Below, one piece after another: positions 1-9,512 of a DNA stretch of 64,000 nt. A program made the position numbers and the translations under genes. The stretch is from Nocardia crassostreae (lineage in GTDB: Bacteria > Actinomycetota > Actinomycetes > Mycobacteriales > Mycobacteriaceae). The notes under the pieces were generated by a model. That model had not been told where the DNA came from and searched no databases. It saw nothing but the letters and a program-made list of their open reading frames with translations. Every line of letters begins with the position of its first letter. Within the stretch, counting starts at the first letter, position 1. The stretch spans positions 62,001-126,000 of the forward strand of contig NZ_BDCH01000003.1 of assembly GCF_001613405.1 (NCBI RefSeq), written 5' to 3'.

Positions 1-374
1 ACCGCGATCGGCGCCGCGATGGGCAGCCACGCCAGCCCGGCGGGCAGTACCGTCGCGGCGCCCGCGGCCACGGTGAAGACCAGCGCGCCCGCCACCGAGG
101 GGCCGGTGGTGGGCACCACGCCGACCGGGGCCGAGACGGTGGCCGTATTCAGCAAGTACGTGGTCGCGACCAGGCCGATCGCCCCCGCCACCACCGCTCC
201 GGTATCGGCGATGGTGAGCACGACCAGCGCCACCAGCACCGCGCCCACCGCACCCGCCCGCCAGCGCCAGCCCGCCACCGCGAGCGGCAGCAGCGGCACC
301 ACCGCCCAGGGCTGCACCAGCGCGACCCCGAGCGTCAGCAGCAGTCCCGACAACACCGCGAGGAATCTGGTCAT
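1..374 (-). CDS. Small hydrophobic membrane protein, 3' end outside window
   Basis: The start codon and the first 124 codons are inside the window and the rest runs off the left edge. The protein opens MTRFLAVLSGLLL and is almost entirely Ala/Val/Leu/Gly, giving about four predicted membrane helices with few charged residues. Its ATG overlaps the stop of the DUF58 gene (ATGA), so it is the distal, translationally coupled gene of the MoxR/DUF58 operon. I recognise no enzymatic motif. By position it is probably an accessory membrane protein of that system, but the function is unknown. Confidence 0.7.
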   Translation of the reverse strand, partial: MTRFLAVLSGLLLTLGVALVQPWAVVPLLPLAVAGWRWRAGAVGAVLVALVVLTIADTGAVVAGAIGLVATTYLLNTATVSAPVGVVPTTGPSVAGALVFTVAAGAATVLPAGLAWLPIAAPIA

Positions 375-1645
375 CGGCGCACCCGCACGGTACGGCGGTG
401 CTCGGGCAGCAGCCGCATGACCTGATCCAGGCGCGCGTCCTCCGGCCACGGCACGATATCCACGCCCACGGTGCCCATATCGCGATACATGGAGGTGCGC
501 TCCAGCTGCCACATGCGCGCCAGCGTGGACTCCAGGCCGTCGCCGAAGGGCGGGCCGCGCAGCACGTCCACCACCACGACCGCATGCCCGCGTTTGCGCA
601 GATCGATGAGCGCCAGGGCGAATTGGGTGTCCAGCAGGGTCGAGAAGGCGATGACCACCGCGCCGATCGGCACCGCGGCGTGCGGGGCCAGCGTGCCGGT
701 GGTGGCGATGTGCTCATCGCCGACATCCAGGACGGCGTCCACGATCCGATAGAACTGGCGGCGGCCGATATCGGGCCGCAGCCAGCGCGGCGCGCGGCCC
801 AGGCAGACCACGGCGGTGCGGTCCCCGGCCTGCAGCGCCGACTGCGCGACCTGCGCCGCCCCGCGCACCGACAGCTCCAGCGAATCACTGGCCGGACCCG
901 GCGCTTGCAGCGAAGTGTCCACCAGCACAACCACATCGGCGGCCCGGTTGGTGAACCGCTCGGTCACGAACAGCCGCCCGCGCCGTGCGCTCACCCGCCA
1001 GTTCACCGTGCGCAGCTCGTCCCCGGGCGCGTAGGCGCGCACATCGGCGAATTCCACGCCCGGACCGTGCCGCCGGGTCAGATGCGAGCCGATCCGCTCG
1101 GTAAGTTCGTTGCGCGGCAAGCGCATTCGCTGCGGATCGGTGATCGGATACACGTACACCTCCCCGGCGGGCAGCAGCACCGAGGCCACCGCCAGCCCGG
1201 CCGGGCTCAGCGCCGTCACCCGCACCGGCACCGGATACCGCCCCCAGCGCGGCGCCGACAATGCCACCCGCAGGCCCGCGGGCGCGGGACCGGAGTCCAC
1301 CGCCTCCTCCACCCGTAACTCCATACCGGGCACGGATTCCGCATGCAGCCGCAGCAGCGCATGCCCGCTCTCCACGAACGCGGCGGCGGTCAGCACCACC
1401 TCCTCGGTCTCGAAGCAGCGCAGGATTCCGGCCCCGTCGACCTGGATCCGGGTGCGCGACTGCTGCAGCGGCGCGGTGGCCAGCACCCCGAGCATGGGCG
1501 CCGCGAACACCACCAGCTGCCACTGCCCGAACACCACCGCCAGCACCAGCGCAGGTGCGGACGCGGCGGCCAGCATGAACACCAGGGGCGCGGGCCGCCA
1601 GCGCAGTTCCGCCTCGATCGCGGTGCTCGTATCGCGGTGCCTCAT
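371..1645 (-). CDS. DUF58 domain protein (MoxR-associated, VWA-like)
   Basis: This 424-residue protein has two N-terminal membrane segments (about residues 20-65). A beta-rich middle follows, then the DUF58 signature around residues 200-225 (FADVRAYAPGDELRTVNWR). The C-terminal half resembles a degenerate von Willebrand A fold (VVVLVDTS near residue 240). DUF58 proteins pair with MoxR AAA ATPases in envelope or protein-complex maturation, and the MoxR gene lies 37 bp upstream here. The gene is ATGA-coupled to the next membrane gene. Biochemical function is undetermined for the family; the family call is firm. Confidence 0.88.
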   Translation of the reverse strand: MRHRDTSTAIEAELRWRPAPLVFMLAAASAPALVLAVVFGQWQLVVFAAPMLGVLATAPLQQSRTRIQVDGAGILRCFETEEVVLTAAAFVESGHALLRLHAESVPGMELRVEEAVDSGPAPAGLRVALSAPRWGRYPVPVRVTALSPAGLAVASVLLPAGEVYVYPITDPQRMRLPRNELTERIGSHLTRRHGPGVEFADVRAYAPGDELRTVNWRVSARRGRLFVTERFTNRAADVVVLVDTSLQAPGPASDSLELSVRGAAQVAQSALQAGDRTAVVCLGRAPRWLRPDIGRRQFYRIVDAVLDVGDEHIATTGTLAPHAAVPIGAVVIAFSTLLDTQFALALIDLRKRGHAVVVVDVLRGPPFGDGLESTLARMWQLERTSMYRDMGTVGVDIVPWPEDARLDQVMRLLPEHRRTVRVRR

Positions 1646-1682
1646 GCGCGCCCCACTCCGGTACCGCCGCGTGCCCGGTCGC

Positions 1683-2645
<963 letters not shown>

Positions 2646-2664
2646 GTCGTATCTCGCATCTCGT

Positions 2665-3168
2665 TCACATGTTCTGGAGGCGGCGCAGGATCTCGTCCAG
2701 GGCCGGTCGGCCCGGGGCCCGGCCGACCTGATCGCGCAGCGCCGAATTCGCCGGATCCACCCATCGCCACAGTTCCGGTCCGAACTGCAGCAGTCCGGCG
2801 GCCTCGTGCGCGCGCCGGTTCTTGGCCATTCGATGTCCGCTGGTCAGCTCGAATTCCTTGGCCAGCAAGGGACGTAGATGCCGATCCCAGTCAGCGCGGG
2901 TGCCGTCGGCGCGCTCGGCCAGCATCTGGGCGCGCGCCTGCCAGCGGTGCAGCATCTCCGCCGGGCCATTGTCGATCTCGTGATCGGCGGGCCCGTCCTG
3001 GCGCAACCGGCGGTCGCGCTCCACCAGCGACCACAGCAGCAGCCCCAGCGCACCGGCCACGGGGATGGCGGCCACCGGCAGCAGGGTGGCGCGCTCATTG
3101 CCGAAGGCGAGCGCCTCGAACACCACGACCAGGACCAGCCCGCCCACCACGATCGCGATCCGATTCAT
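2665..3168 (-). CDS. Membrane-anchored hypothetical protein of the MoxR operon
   Basis: This is a 167-residue protein. Two hydrophobic segments (about residues 4-20 and 30-48) are followed by a charged soluble part ending DEILRRLQNM. No catalytic motif is visible. It sits between the DUF4129 gene (50 bp upstream) and moxR (19 bp downstream), all on one strand. By context it is a membrane component of the MoxR/DUF58/DUF4129 system. The family is not recognised further. Confidence 0.75.
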   Translation of the reverse strand: MNRIAIVVGGLVLVVVFEALAFGNERATLLPVAAIPVAGALGLLLWSLVERDRRLRQDGPADHEIDNGPAEMLHRWQARAQMLAERADGTRADWDRHLRPLLAKEFELTSGHRMAKNRRAHEAAGLLQFGPELWRWVDPANSALRDQVGRAPGRPALDEILRRLQNM

Positions 3169-3218
3169 TGCCGGTCACCCCCACCATTCCGGCCGGACAG
3201 CCACGGCGCCAACACTTT

Positions 3219-4154
3219 TCATGCCGCCTGCCCTTGTAGATCAGCCAATACGATACGCAGCAGCTGCTCGGCCCGCATCCGCTGCCACTGCAGCATGGAA
3301 TGCGGGCTGAAGCGCGCCTCCTCGAACAATGCCACCAGCTCGCGGGCCGAGGCGTCGTGCAGGAAGCCGCGATCGAAGGCGCGGGCCAGCACCTCCGACG
3401 GGGTGTCCGAGGCCAGCGGGGCCACCTCCCGGGCGGTCGACAGGCCGTGTTCCATGGCGACATAGCAGGCGATGATGGCCGTGCGCGGATCCTGGCCCGG
3501 TGCGGTCATGGCCGCCAGGCCCATGGCCGCGACCTTGGCGAGGGAGACCGCCTCGGCGGGCTTTGCCGGGCCGAGCTGACCGGACGCGGGCGCCGGACGA
3601 CGCGAGGAGGTCACCGCGACCACCACCAGTCCGGCAATGGCCACCAGGACCAGCACGCCCGCGCCGATGGCGACCAGCAGCAGGGCGGCGCCGCCCAGGG
3701 GCGGTGCGGCAATGGGCGCTTCCGGCGGCGGCAGCGGTTCCACCGCGGGCGCGGTGGTGACGGGCGGGGTTTCCGGCGCGACCGTGGTCTCGTCCCGGCC
3801 CGGCCCGACCAGATACACCGAGAGCGCCGCGGCCGCCAGCAGGATCAGCGCCACCAGCCCGATCAGGGCGGCCAGGGCGATCCCGCCGAGCCCCCAGCTC
3901 CGCCGGTCCGGGCGGCATTGCGGCTCCGGCATGGACAGCGGCAGGTGGTGCTGACTGTTGATCACCCCGGCCACCAGGATCACCGCCGAGACCAGCAGCA
4001 GCACCGGCATGAGCGCGAGCGCCACCGCCGAGGGCGGGTGCGGGGCGGACGGCCCGCCGGTGCCGGGGATGTGCCCGCGCAGTGCGACCACGGCCAGCAT
4101 GAGCAGCGCGATCAGCCCGATCGCGCGCGATGCCACCGTCCCCACCCCAGTCAC
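3219..4154 (-). CDS. DUF4129 domain membrane protein
   Basis: About 311 residues with several membrane segments and Pro/Ala-rich loops. The C-terminal domain (last 90 residues, from RTAIIACYVAMEHGL to the end) is the DUF4129 region usually linked to transglutaminase or MoxR/DUF58 loci. I chose the GTG at 4154 because GGGAG lies a few bases upstream; an in-frame start at 4193 would add 13 residues. It is first in the minus-strand operon. The exact role is unknown; an envelope function is inferred from the linkage. Confidence 0.8.
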   Translation of the reverse strand: MTGVGTVASRAIGLIALLMLAVVALRGHIPGTGGPSAPHPPSAVALALMPVLLLVSAVILVAGVINSQHHLPLSMPEPQCRPDRRSWGLGGIALAALIGLVALILLAAAALSVYLVGPGRDETTVAPETPPVTTAPAVEPLPPPEAPIAAPPLGGAALLLVAIGAGVLVLVAIAGLVVVAVTSSRRPAPASGQLGPAKPAEAVSLAKVAAMGLAAMTAPGQDPRTAIIACYVAMEHGLSTAREVAPLASDTPSEVLARAFDRGFLHDASARELVALFEEARFSPHSMLQWQRMRAEQLLRIVLADLQGQAA

Positions 4155-4256
4155 GAGCGCTCCCAACCAGAGTTCCGCACAAATCAGGCACATAGTTACA
4201 TGCCGATCGGTCCGCGAGGATGGAAATGGCGAACACCGGTTACATACACATCACGA

Positions 4257-5726
4257 TCACGCGCTGCGGCGTACCCGGGCCCGTAATCGGGTGAAGGCGG
4301 TCGAATCGGCGGCCGCGCGCGCGGACCGATCGTGCCTGGTCGCCTCCGGCGCCACCTGGGCCGGATCCCGCAGCGGTGTGACTTTCGCTGTACCGGAACG
4401 CGATTCGACCAGGCGGCCGAGTGCACGGAAATCCCAGCCCGCCGCCAGCCACGGCGCGGGATCGAGCGTATTGCGGGCGTCGATGATGACGCTGCCCCGC
4501 GCCACCGAGCGCAGGAAAATCGGGTCCAGATCCCGGAATTCGTGCCATTCGGTGAGATGCAGGACCACATCGGCCTCGTGCAGGGCCGCCGCGGCGGTGG
4601 CCGCGTAGACCAGCTGCGGCGCGATGGCGCGCGCGGGACCCGTTGCGGCCGGATCGAAGACGGTCACCTCGGCGCCCGCGGCCCGCAGCCGCACGGCCAC
4701 ATCCAGGGCGGGCGAATCACGCACATCATCGGAGAGCGGTTTGAACGCGGCGCCGAGCACGCCGACCCGGCCGACCGGCCGGGAGCCGGAGCCGCGCAGC
4801 AGCTCCAGGGTTTCGGTCACGACGCGCTCGCGGCGGCGCAGGTTGATGGCATCCACATCGCGCAGGAAGTCGACGAACTCGCCCGCCCCGAGTTCGCCCG
4901 CCCGGGCGATCAGGGCGCGCACGTCCTTGGGCAGGCAGCCGCCGCCGTATCCCATTCCGGCGCCGAGGAATTTGCGGCCGATGCGGTCGTCGTGGCCGAG
5001 CGCGTCGGCCAGCAGCGTCACGTCCGCGCCGGTGATCTCGCACAGTTCGGCCATGGCATTGATGAACGAGATCTTGGTCGCCAGAAAGGCATTGGCGGAG
5101 ACCTTGATCAGTTCCGCGGTCGGGAGATTGGTGATCACGACCGGGGAGCCCGCGGCGATGGGCGTCGAATAGACCTGGCGCAGCGCCCATTCCGCATCGG
5201 GGGTGGTGACGCCGAAGACCAGGCGGTTGGGGTGCAGGGTGTCGTGGACGGCATGACCCTCGCGCAGGAACTCCGGATTCCAGGCCAAATCCACCGAGAT
5301 GCCCGGGGGCGCCAGCTCGGCGATCCGAGCCGTCAAGGCCTCTGCCGTGCCGACCGGCACCGTCGACTTGCCCACAATGAGGCAGTTACGGGTCAGGTGC
5401 GGCACCAGGCCGTCGAGGGCGGCGTACAGCTGCGAGAGATCGGCGGCGCCGGTCGCGCCGGGCGGGGTTCCCACACACAGGAAGTGGATGTCGGCGAAGC
5501 GGGCCGCCTCCGGCAGGGAGGTGCCGAACCGCAGCCGTCCCGTCGCCACGTGACCGGCCAGCAATTCGGGCAGGCCGGGCTCGTGGAAGGGCACCGTGCC
5601 CTCGGACAGCGCGGCCGCCTTGGCGGCATTGTTGTCCACGCCGAGCACGTCGAATCCGAGTTCCGCCATGCCCGCGGCGTGCGTGGCGCCCAGATATCCG
5701 GTGCCGATGACGGAGATGCGGAGCAT
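4257..5726 (-). CDS. UDP-glucose 6-dehydrogenase
   Basis: Oxidises UDP-glucose to UDP-glucuronate with two NAD+. The 489-residue protein starts MLRISVIGTGYLG (Rossmann GxGxxG). It has the central substrate helix (VSANAFLATKISFINAMAELCE), the catalytic Cys loop GYGGGCLPKD, and a C-terminal UDP-binding domain (LGAAFKPLSDDVRDSPAL). Its ATG overlaps the stop of the upstream mannosyltransferase gene (ATGA), so the two are coupled. Longer in-frame starts are rejected because they would run into the glycosyltransferase. About 40 C-terminal residues beyond the core are basic and low in complexity. Confidence 0.93.
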   Translation of the reverse strand: MLRISVIGTGYLGATHAAGMAELGFDVLGVDNNAAKAAALSEGTVPFHEPGLPELLAGHVATGRLRFGTSLPEAARFADIHFLCVGTPPGATGAADLSQLYAALDGLVPHLTRNCLIVGKSTVPVGTAEALTARIAELAPPGISVDLAWNPEFLREGHAVHDTLHPNRLVFGVTTPDAEWALRQVYSTPIAAGSPVVITNLPTAELIKVSANAFLATKISFINAMAELCEITGADVTLLADALGHDDRIGRKFLGAGMGYGGGCLPKDVRALIARAGELGAGEFVDFLRDVDAINLRRRERVVTETLELLRGSGSRPVGRVGVLGAAFKPLSDDVRDSPALDVAVRLRAAGAEVTVFDPAATGPARAIAPQLVYAATAAAALHEADVVLHLTEWHEFRDLDPIFLRSVARGSVIIDARNTLDPAPWLAAGWDFRALGRLVESRSGTAKVTPLRDPAQVAPEATRHDRSARAAADSTAFTRLRARVRRSA

Positions 5727-6934
5727 CACGAGGCCTCCTTGGAGAGCGGGCCGCAGTCGGGCAGCGAACGCGTCCGGCGTTCGGTGATGACCTCGCGGTA
5801 GTGGCGGATCAGCAGATCGTTGACGGCCGCCCAGGACCGGTCCCGCACGCTGTGTTGCGCGGTGGCCGCGGTCTGCGCGCGCAGCCCGGCATCGTCCACC
5901 AGTCGGCGCACCAGGGCGACCATGGCCTCGGCATCGCCCGGGGGATAGAGGAATCCGGCGCCGGGGGCGACAACGTCGATGGGGCCACCGGACCTCGGGG
6001 CGACCACGGGCACACCGGAGGCGAGGGCCTCCTGCGCTGCCTGGCAATAGGTTTCGTGCCTGCCGGTGTGCACGAAGACATCCAGGGAGGCGTATGCCGC
6101 GCCCAGTTCGTCACCGTGCAGGACGCCCAGGAAAGCAGCCCGCGGCAACAGTTTGCGCAACCGCTTCTCCTCCGGGTCGCCGCCGACGAGCACCAGGCGA
6201 ATGCCGTCCACATCGTGCAGGTGCGCGAGCAGCTCGAGTTCCTTCTCCGGAGCCAAGCGGCCGATATAGCCGACCAGGGCTTCGCCCTTGGGGGCCAAGC
6301 GCTTTCGCAGCTCTTCCGAGCGCCGGAACAGGCCGAACTGCTGTAAATCCACCCCGCGCGGCCAGCGCGCCAGGCCGGGGACGCCCATCAGTTCCAGCTG
6401 GCGCAGGCTCGCGGTGGACGGCGCGAGAGTGCGGTCCACCTGGAGATGGATGCGCCGGGTGAGCGCGGCCATGGTCCGGACGCCGCCGGGCAGGTCGTAG
6501 CGCTCGGCGAAGCCGACCAGATCGGTCTGATAGATGGCCACCGTGGGCACGTCGAGTTCGCCAGCCACCCGGGCCGCCTGATAGCCGAGCGTGGCCGGGG
6601 AGGCGATGTGCACGACATCAGGCTCGAATTCCCGGATGATGCGGCGCAATCGCCGCCTCGTCTCCAGACCGATGCGGAAGTCCCGATAGAACGGCAACCG
6701 CGCCCCGCGCACCACGTGCACGCGGAATCCGGCGTACTTGGCGGGCCCGGTGGGAGCCAGCAGCACAGCCTCGTGGCCCTTGGCGGAAAGGTGGTCGAGC
6801 ACCCGGCGAACCGAGTTGGTGACGCCGTTGACCTGGGGAAGAAAGGACTCGGCGACCACCAGCACACGCAGCCGGGTGCTCGGGATGCTCGGGTTCCGCG
6901 GCGCGGAACCTCCAGCCTGCTCACGGATTCGCAT
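5726..6934 (-). CDS. mgtA: GT4 glycosyltransferase, MgtA-like GDP-mannose-dependent alpha-mannosyltransferase
   Basis: The 402-residue GT-B enzyme has the N-terminal signature VVAESFLPQVNGVTNSV and a C-terminal nucleotide-sugar site (ASLDVFVHTGRHETYCQAAQEALASGVPVVAP, quoted in part). It resembles mycobacterial/corynebacterial MgtA, which mannosylates glucuronosyl-diacylglycerol to build ManGlcA lipids. The start at 6934 is preceded by GGAGGGG; a longer frame to 7027 lacks a site. Coupling to UDP-glucose dehydrogenase fits: that enzyme makes the UDP-GlcA needed for the acceptor lipid. PimB-type mannosyltransferases are a less likely alternative. Confidence 0.82.
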   Translation of the reverse strand: MRIREQAGGSAPRNPSIPSTRLRVLVVAESFLPQVNGVTNSVRRVLDHLSAKGHEAVLLAPTGPAKYAGFRVHVVRGARLPFYRDFRIGLETRRRLRRIIREFEPDVVHIASPATLGYQAARVAGELDVPTVAIYQTDLVGFAERYDLPGGVRTMAALTRRIHLQVDRTLAPSTASLRQLELMGVPGLARWPRGVDLQQFGLFRRSEELRKRLAPKGEALVGYIGRLAPEKELELLAHLHDVDGIRLVLVGGDPEEKRLRKLLPRAAFLGVLHGDELGAAYASLDVFVHTGRHETYCQAAQEALASGVPVVAPRSGGPIDVVAPGAGFLYPPGDAEAMVALVRRLVDDAGLRAQTAATAQHSVRDRSWAAVNDLLIRHYREVITERRTRSLPDCGPLSKEAS

Positions 6935-7096
6935 CGTTCCCCTCCGGTTCGGTGCTGTCTCCTTAGAGCAAGGTAAGAAGCAGCCCGCAACGTAAGACCC
7001 CCTGCGCGTGGACGGGACGTGAACCATGCCTGTCGATCAAGGAGGCATGTTCACCGAGGTGTCGCCGGGTCGTCGCACGCATGTCCGCCAGGCGTT

Positions 7097-8047
7097 TTAT
7101 GGGAGGACTGCGGCTTGCGGAACGGCCAATTCGCTCAAGCGGGAGACGGTCCGGTACAGATCGGGGACACACGGGACCGCACCGCCGAGTTCGGCGAGCG
7201 GGACCTCTGCGTGGACGGTGAGGGGCAGATCGGCGTCGTAGAGGACATCCACGAGGTTCACCAGGCGCATGACCCAATCCTCCGGGACGGTGTTCAATGC
7301 GGGCACGCCGCACAGGGTCCAGTGCCGGAAGCGCCGGGTGAGTTCGAGGAAATCGGCGGCCGAGACCGGGATTCCGCAGATCTGCGCGAAGTCGGCGACG
7401 AGCGCGTCACCCTCGGCGCTGCGGGCGTGCATGAGCCGGTGCGCGATGGGCACCTCGGCCGATCCGGTGATCGGGCAGTCGCCGACGAGGTACTGCCCGG
7501 CCGCGAATCCGGTGTGGCGGCCGCCGAGACGGCGGTAGTCGACCGGGCCGTTCACCGATACCACGTCCAGATGCTCGAGAATCCGCGCGATGGTGGGCTC
7601 GAAGAGGTGGTGGAACAACGGGTTCGGCAGCAGGCCCTCCGGTACGTAGTTCGAGGTCACCACCAGCGTGATGTGCCGGGCGAACAGGGTCTCCAGCAAC
7701 CGCGCCACCAGCGTCGCGTCCCCCGAATCGTGGACGTGGAATTCGTCGAAGCAGACCAGATCCACTCCGCCGAGCAGCGCGTCCGCCGCCGCGTCGACCG
7801 TGCCGTAGGTGTGGATGGCGGCATTCAGCTGGGCGAAGAAGCCGTGAAAGTGGAACCGCCGCTTGTGCTTCGACTCGACCTGGGCGAAGAACCGATCCAT
7901 CAGCATGGTCTTGCCGCGCCCCGGCCCGCCGTGCAGGTACAGCCCGCGCGGCCGCCGCCACCGCTTCCCCACCCGGGCCGCGATAGCCGCCAGCCGGTCG
8001 GCCGCGAGCTGCTGGTCCCGATCCAGAACGATGGTTCGCGTGTCCAC
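7097..8047 (-). CDS. zapE: Cell division protein ZapE (AFG1/LACE1-type ATPase)
   Basis: The 316-residue AFG1-like P-loop ATPase has Walker A GGPGRGKT near residue 42 and Walker B DLVCFDEFHVHD near residue 97. The family motif HFHGFFAQLNAAIH and a TSNYVPEGL sensor segment are also present. ZapE binds FtsZ in proteobacteria; its actinobacterial role is less clear. The GTG at 8047 has AGGAGG 5 bases upstream. It is divergent from a TetR gene, with two TetR-like operators in the 78-bp gap, so it may be a target of that regulator. Confidence 0.88.
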   Translation of the reverse strand: MDTRTIVLDRDQQLAADRLAAIAARVGKRWRRPRGLYLHGGPGRGKTMLMDRFFAQVESKHKRRFHFHGFFAQLNAAIHTYGTVDAAADALLGGVDLVCFDEFHVHDSGDATLVARLLETLFARHITLVVTSNYVPEGLLPNPLFHHLFEPTIARILEHLDVVSVNGPVDYRRLGGRHTGFAAGQYLVGDCPITGSAEVPIAHRLMHARSAEGDALVADFAQICGIPVSAADFLELTRRFRHWTLCGVPALNTVPEDWVMRLVNLVDVLYDADLPLTVHAEVPLAELGGAVPCVPDLYRTVSRLSELAVPQAAVLP

Positions 8048-8063
8048 GACAACCTCCTCTGCC

Positions 8064-8100
8064 CTCTACATCCGTAGAGCACCCTCTATAATTGTAGAGG
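8064..8100. promoter_or_regulatory. Tandem palindromic operator overlapping a -10 element
   Basis: Two related inverted repeats lie between zapE and the TetR gene. The first is CTCTAC-ATCC-GTAGAG at 8064-8079. The second, CCTCTATAATTGTAGAGG at 8083-8100, is symmetric in 8 of 9 pairs. Their centres are 20 bp apart, about two helical turns. A perfect TATAAT (8087-8092) lies inside the second palindrome, facing the TetR gene. This arrangement is typical of autorepression by a TetR protein. Confidence 0.75.
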
Positions 8101-8125
8101 ATTACGCGGCCGAGGAGGACCGAAG

Positions 8126-8788
8126 GTGACCACTTCCACATCGGATCGGCGCACGCTCATCGTGGACAGCGCCATCGATCTCATTGCCACACAGGGCTTG
8201 CGCGCCCTCACCCATCGGGCCCTCGACACCGTCCTGGAACTGCCCGCGGGCTCGACGTCCTATTACTTCCGCACCAAACGCGCCTTGATCGAGGCCATAG
8301 TGGACCGCATCGCCACCCGCTCCCGCACCGATTTCGCCGCGAGCCGCGACACCGACCGACCACCTGTCATGGATCCCGCCACCGTGGCGCACGGCATTGC
8401 GGTCTGGTTGGATCAGCTACTGGCACAACGCCGCAATCACCTCATCGCCCGGCATACGCTCATTGTCGATCAGCTCGGCGATCCGGGCCTGCACGCCGAG
8501 CTCACCGCGAGCCTGTTCTCCCACCGGCACGCCACCGACCTGTTCACGGCCTTGAACGCCGCCGATCCCGAGACCGCGGCGGCCGACTTCGTCGCCATTG
8601 TCGAGGGTCTGGTCTTCGATCGATTCGCGGGGGCCAGAACACATCTCGCTCCCAATACCGCGGCGAGCGTCGACCAGCTCGCCGCGCCCATCGGCTGCGC
8701 GCTCAGCAGTCTGTCAGCCGGATATCCGGCCACGGCGGCCGCCGCAGCATCGCGCCGGTCACGAAGGCCGCGGCCAGCAGGCCCGTAA
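8126..8788 (+). CDS. TetR/AcrR family transcriptional regulator
   Basis: The 220-residue protein has a TetR helix-turn-helix at about residues 8-55 (ALTHRALDTVLELPAGSTSYYFRTKRALIEA). The GTG start at 8126 follows GAGGAGG. The effector domain is not assignable by eye. The tandem palindromes just upstream, one covering its own -10, indicate autorepression and possibly control of zapE. The C-terminal tail (from about residue 195) is Ala/Arg-rich and antisense to a decayed GerW-like gene, so it may be a read-through extension rather than conserved protein. Confidence 0.85.
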   Translation: MTTSTSDRRTLIVDSAIDLIATQGLRALTHRALDTVLELPAGSTSYYFRTKRALIEAIVDRIATRSRTDFAASRDTDRPPVMDPATVAHGIAVWLDQLLAQRRNHLIARHTLIVDQLGDPGLHAELTASLFSHRHATDLFTALNAADPETAAADFVAIVEGLVFDRFAGARTHLAPNTAASVDQLAAPIGCALSSLSAGYPATAAAAASRRSRRPRPAGP

Positions 8789-9026
8789 TCGTCCCCACGG
8801 TGGCCGCGATCCGACCGGTCCGGGCCTGCAGCACCCCGATCCGATCCTCGGCCGCCTCCCACTTCACCTCGGCGCCGTGCACCACGAACACCCCGACCGG
8901 TCACGCCCCGGTGTACCCGGTGGCCGATACCGTAATGATCGTGGAGCCCTCGGGCGTCTGGTACGGCTCCCCGTAGACCAGCGCGCCACCCAGCGCCTTC
9001 CCGTCCATCACCTCGCGCAGTGTCAC
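8703..9026 (-). pseudogene. GerW/YtfJ-like small protein, split by an in-frame stop
   Basis: Reading from the GTG at 9026 (GAGGGGG upstream) gives a 41-residue peptide with the family-like start VTLREVMDGK and ALVYGEPYQTPEGSTII, ending at a TGA at 8901-8903. The same frame then continues PVGVFVVHGAEVKWEAAEDR plus a hydrophobic segment to the stop at 8703. Together they match the two conserved ends of GerW/YtfJ sporulation-type proteins, without the usual glycine-rich centre. The likely history is an internal deletion plus a nonsense codon. Two separate small proteins are less likely, because the frame is continuous and both halves align to one family. Confidence 0.55.
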
Positions 9027-9065
9027 GGCATCCCCCTCGCTGTTTTCGACTGTCTCCCAACCAAC

Positions 9066-9413
9066 TTACGCCGCGAGCTGCAATGCCAGGGTGGCAATCG
9101 CCGGACCCATGTAGAGCACCGGGAAGGGCAGCGTCTTGAACGACCGCGCCCGCAGGATGGTGATCAGGGCTCCGCTGAAGTACAGAATCAGCCCGATGGC
9201 GGCGGCGATCCCGATCGCCGGAACGAAGAAACCCACGACCAGTCCGAGCGCCCCGGCGGCCTTGGCCAGCCCCAGCCAGTTCCACCAGCTCGCCGGAACC
9301 CCGTACTCGCGCAGCGGATCCACGACGAACGCCTTCTCGGTAATGATCGAATACACCGAGAAGCCGATCCAGAGGGCCGCGACGACTCCGACGATGTGGT
9401 AGGCGGTGTTCAT
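9066..9413 (-). CDS. DoxX-like four-helix membrane protein
   Basis: The 115-residue integral membrane protein has four hydrophobic helices and a DoxX-like layout (GLAKAAGALGLVVGFF; ILYFSGALITILRAR). DoxX-type proteins are linked to redox or thiol stress in mycobacteria, but many short homologues have no assigned role. It stands alone between the ltp2 3' end and the decayed GerW-like gene. A 10-bp inverted repeat lies just upstream of its start. Confidence 0.8.
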   Translation of the reverse strand: MNTAYHIVGVVAALWIGFSVYSIITEKAFVVDPLREYGVPASWWNWLGLAKAAGALGLVVGFFVPAIGIAAAIGLILYFSGALITILRARSFKTLPFPVLYMGPAIATLALQLAA

Positions 9414-9428
9414 TGAAATCGGTTTCCT

Positions 9429-9498
9429 TTCACCAGGGTCGAACCATGTCTGCCGAGTGGACGATGTGCGCCGCCCGGGTGTGACATGCCCTGGTGAA
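9429..9498. repeat. Long-spaced inverted repeat upstream of the DoxX-like gene
   Basis: TTCACCAGGG (9429-9438) and CCCTGGTGAA (9489-9498) are perfect reverse complements separated by 50 bp, each flanked by CC/GG. The repeat starts 15 bp upstream of the DoxX-like ATG and ends 14 bp before the ltp2 stop. It could be a pair of regulator half-sites that loop or a weak RNA stem. No regulator is assigned. Confidence 0.4.
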
Positions 9499-9512
9499 GG
9501 AATGGACCGCCT

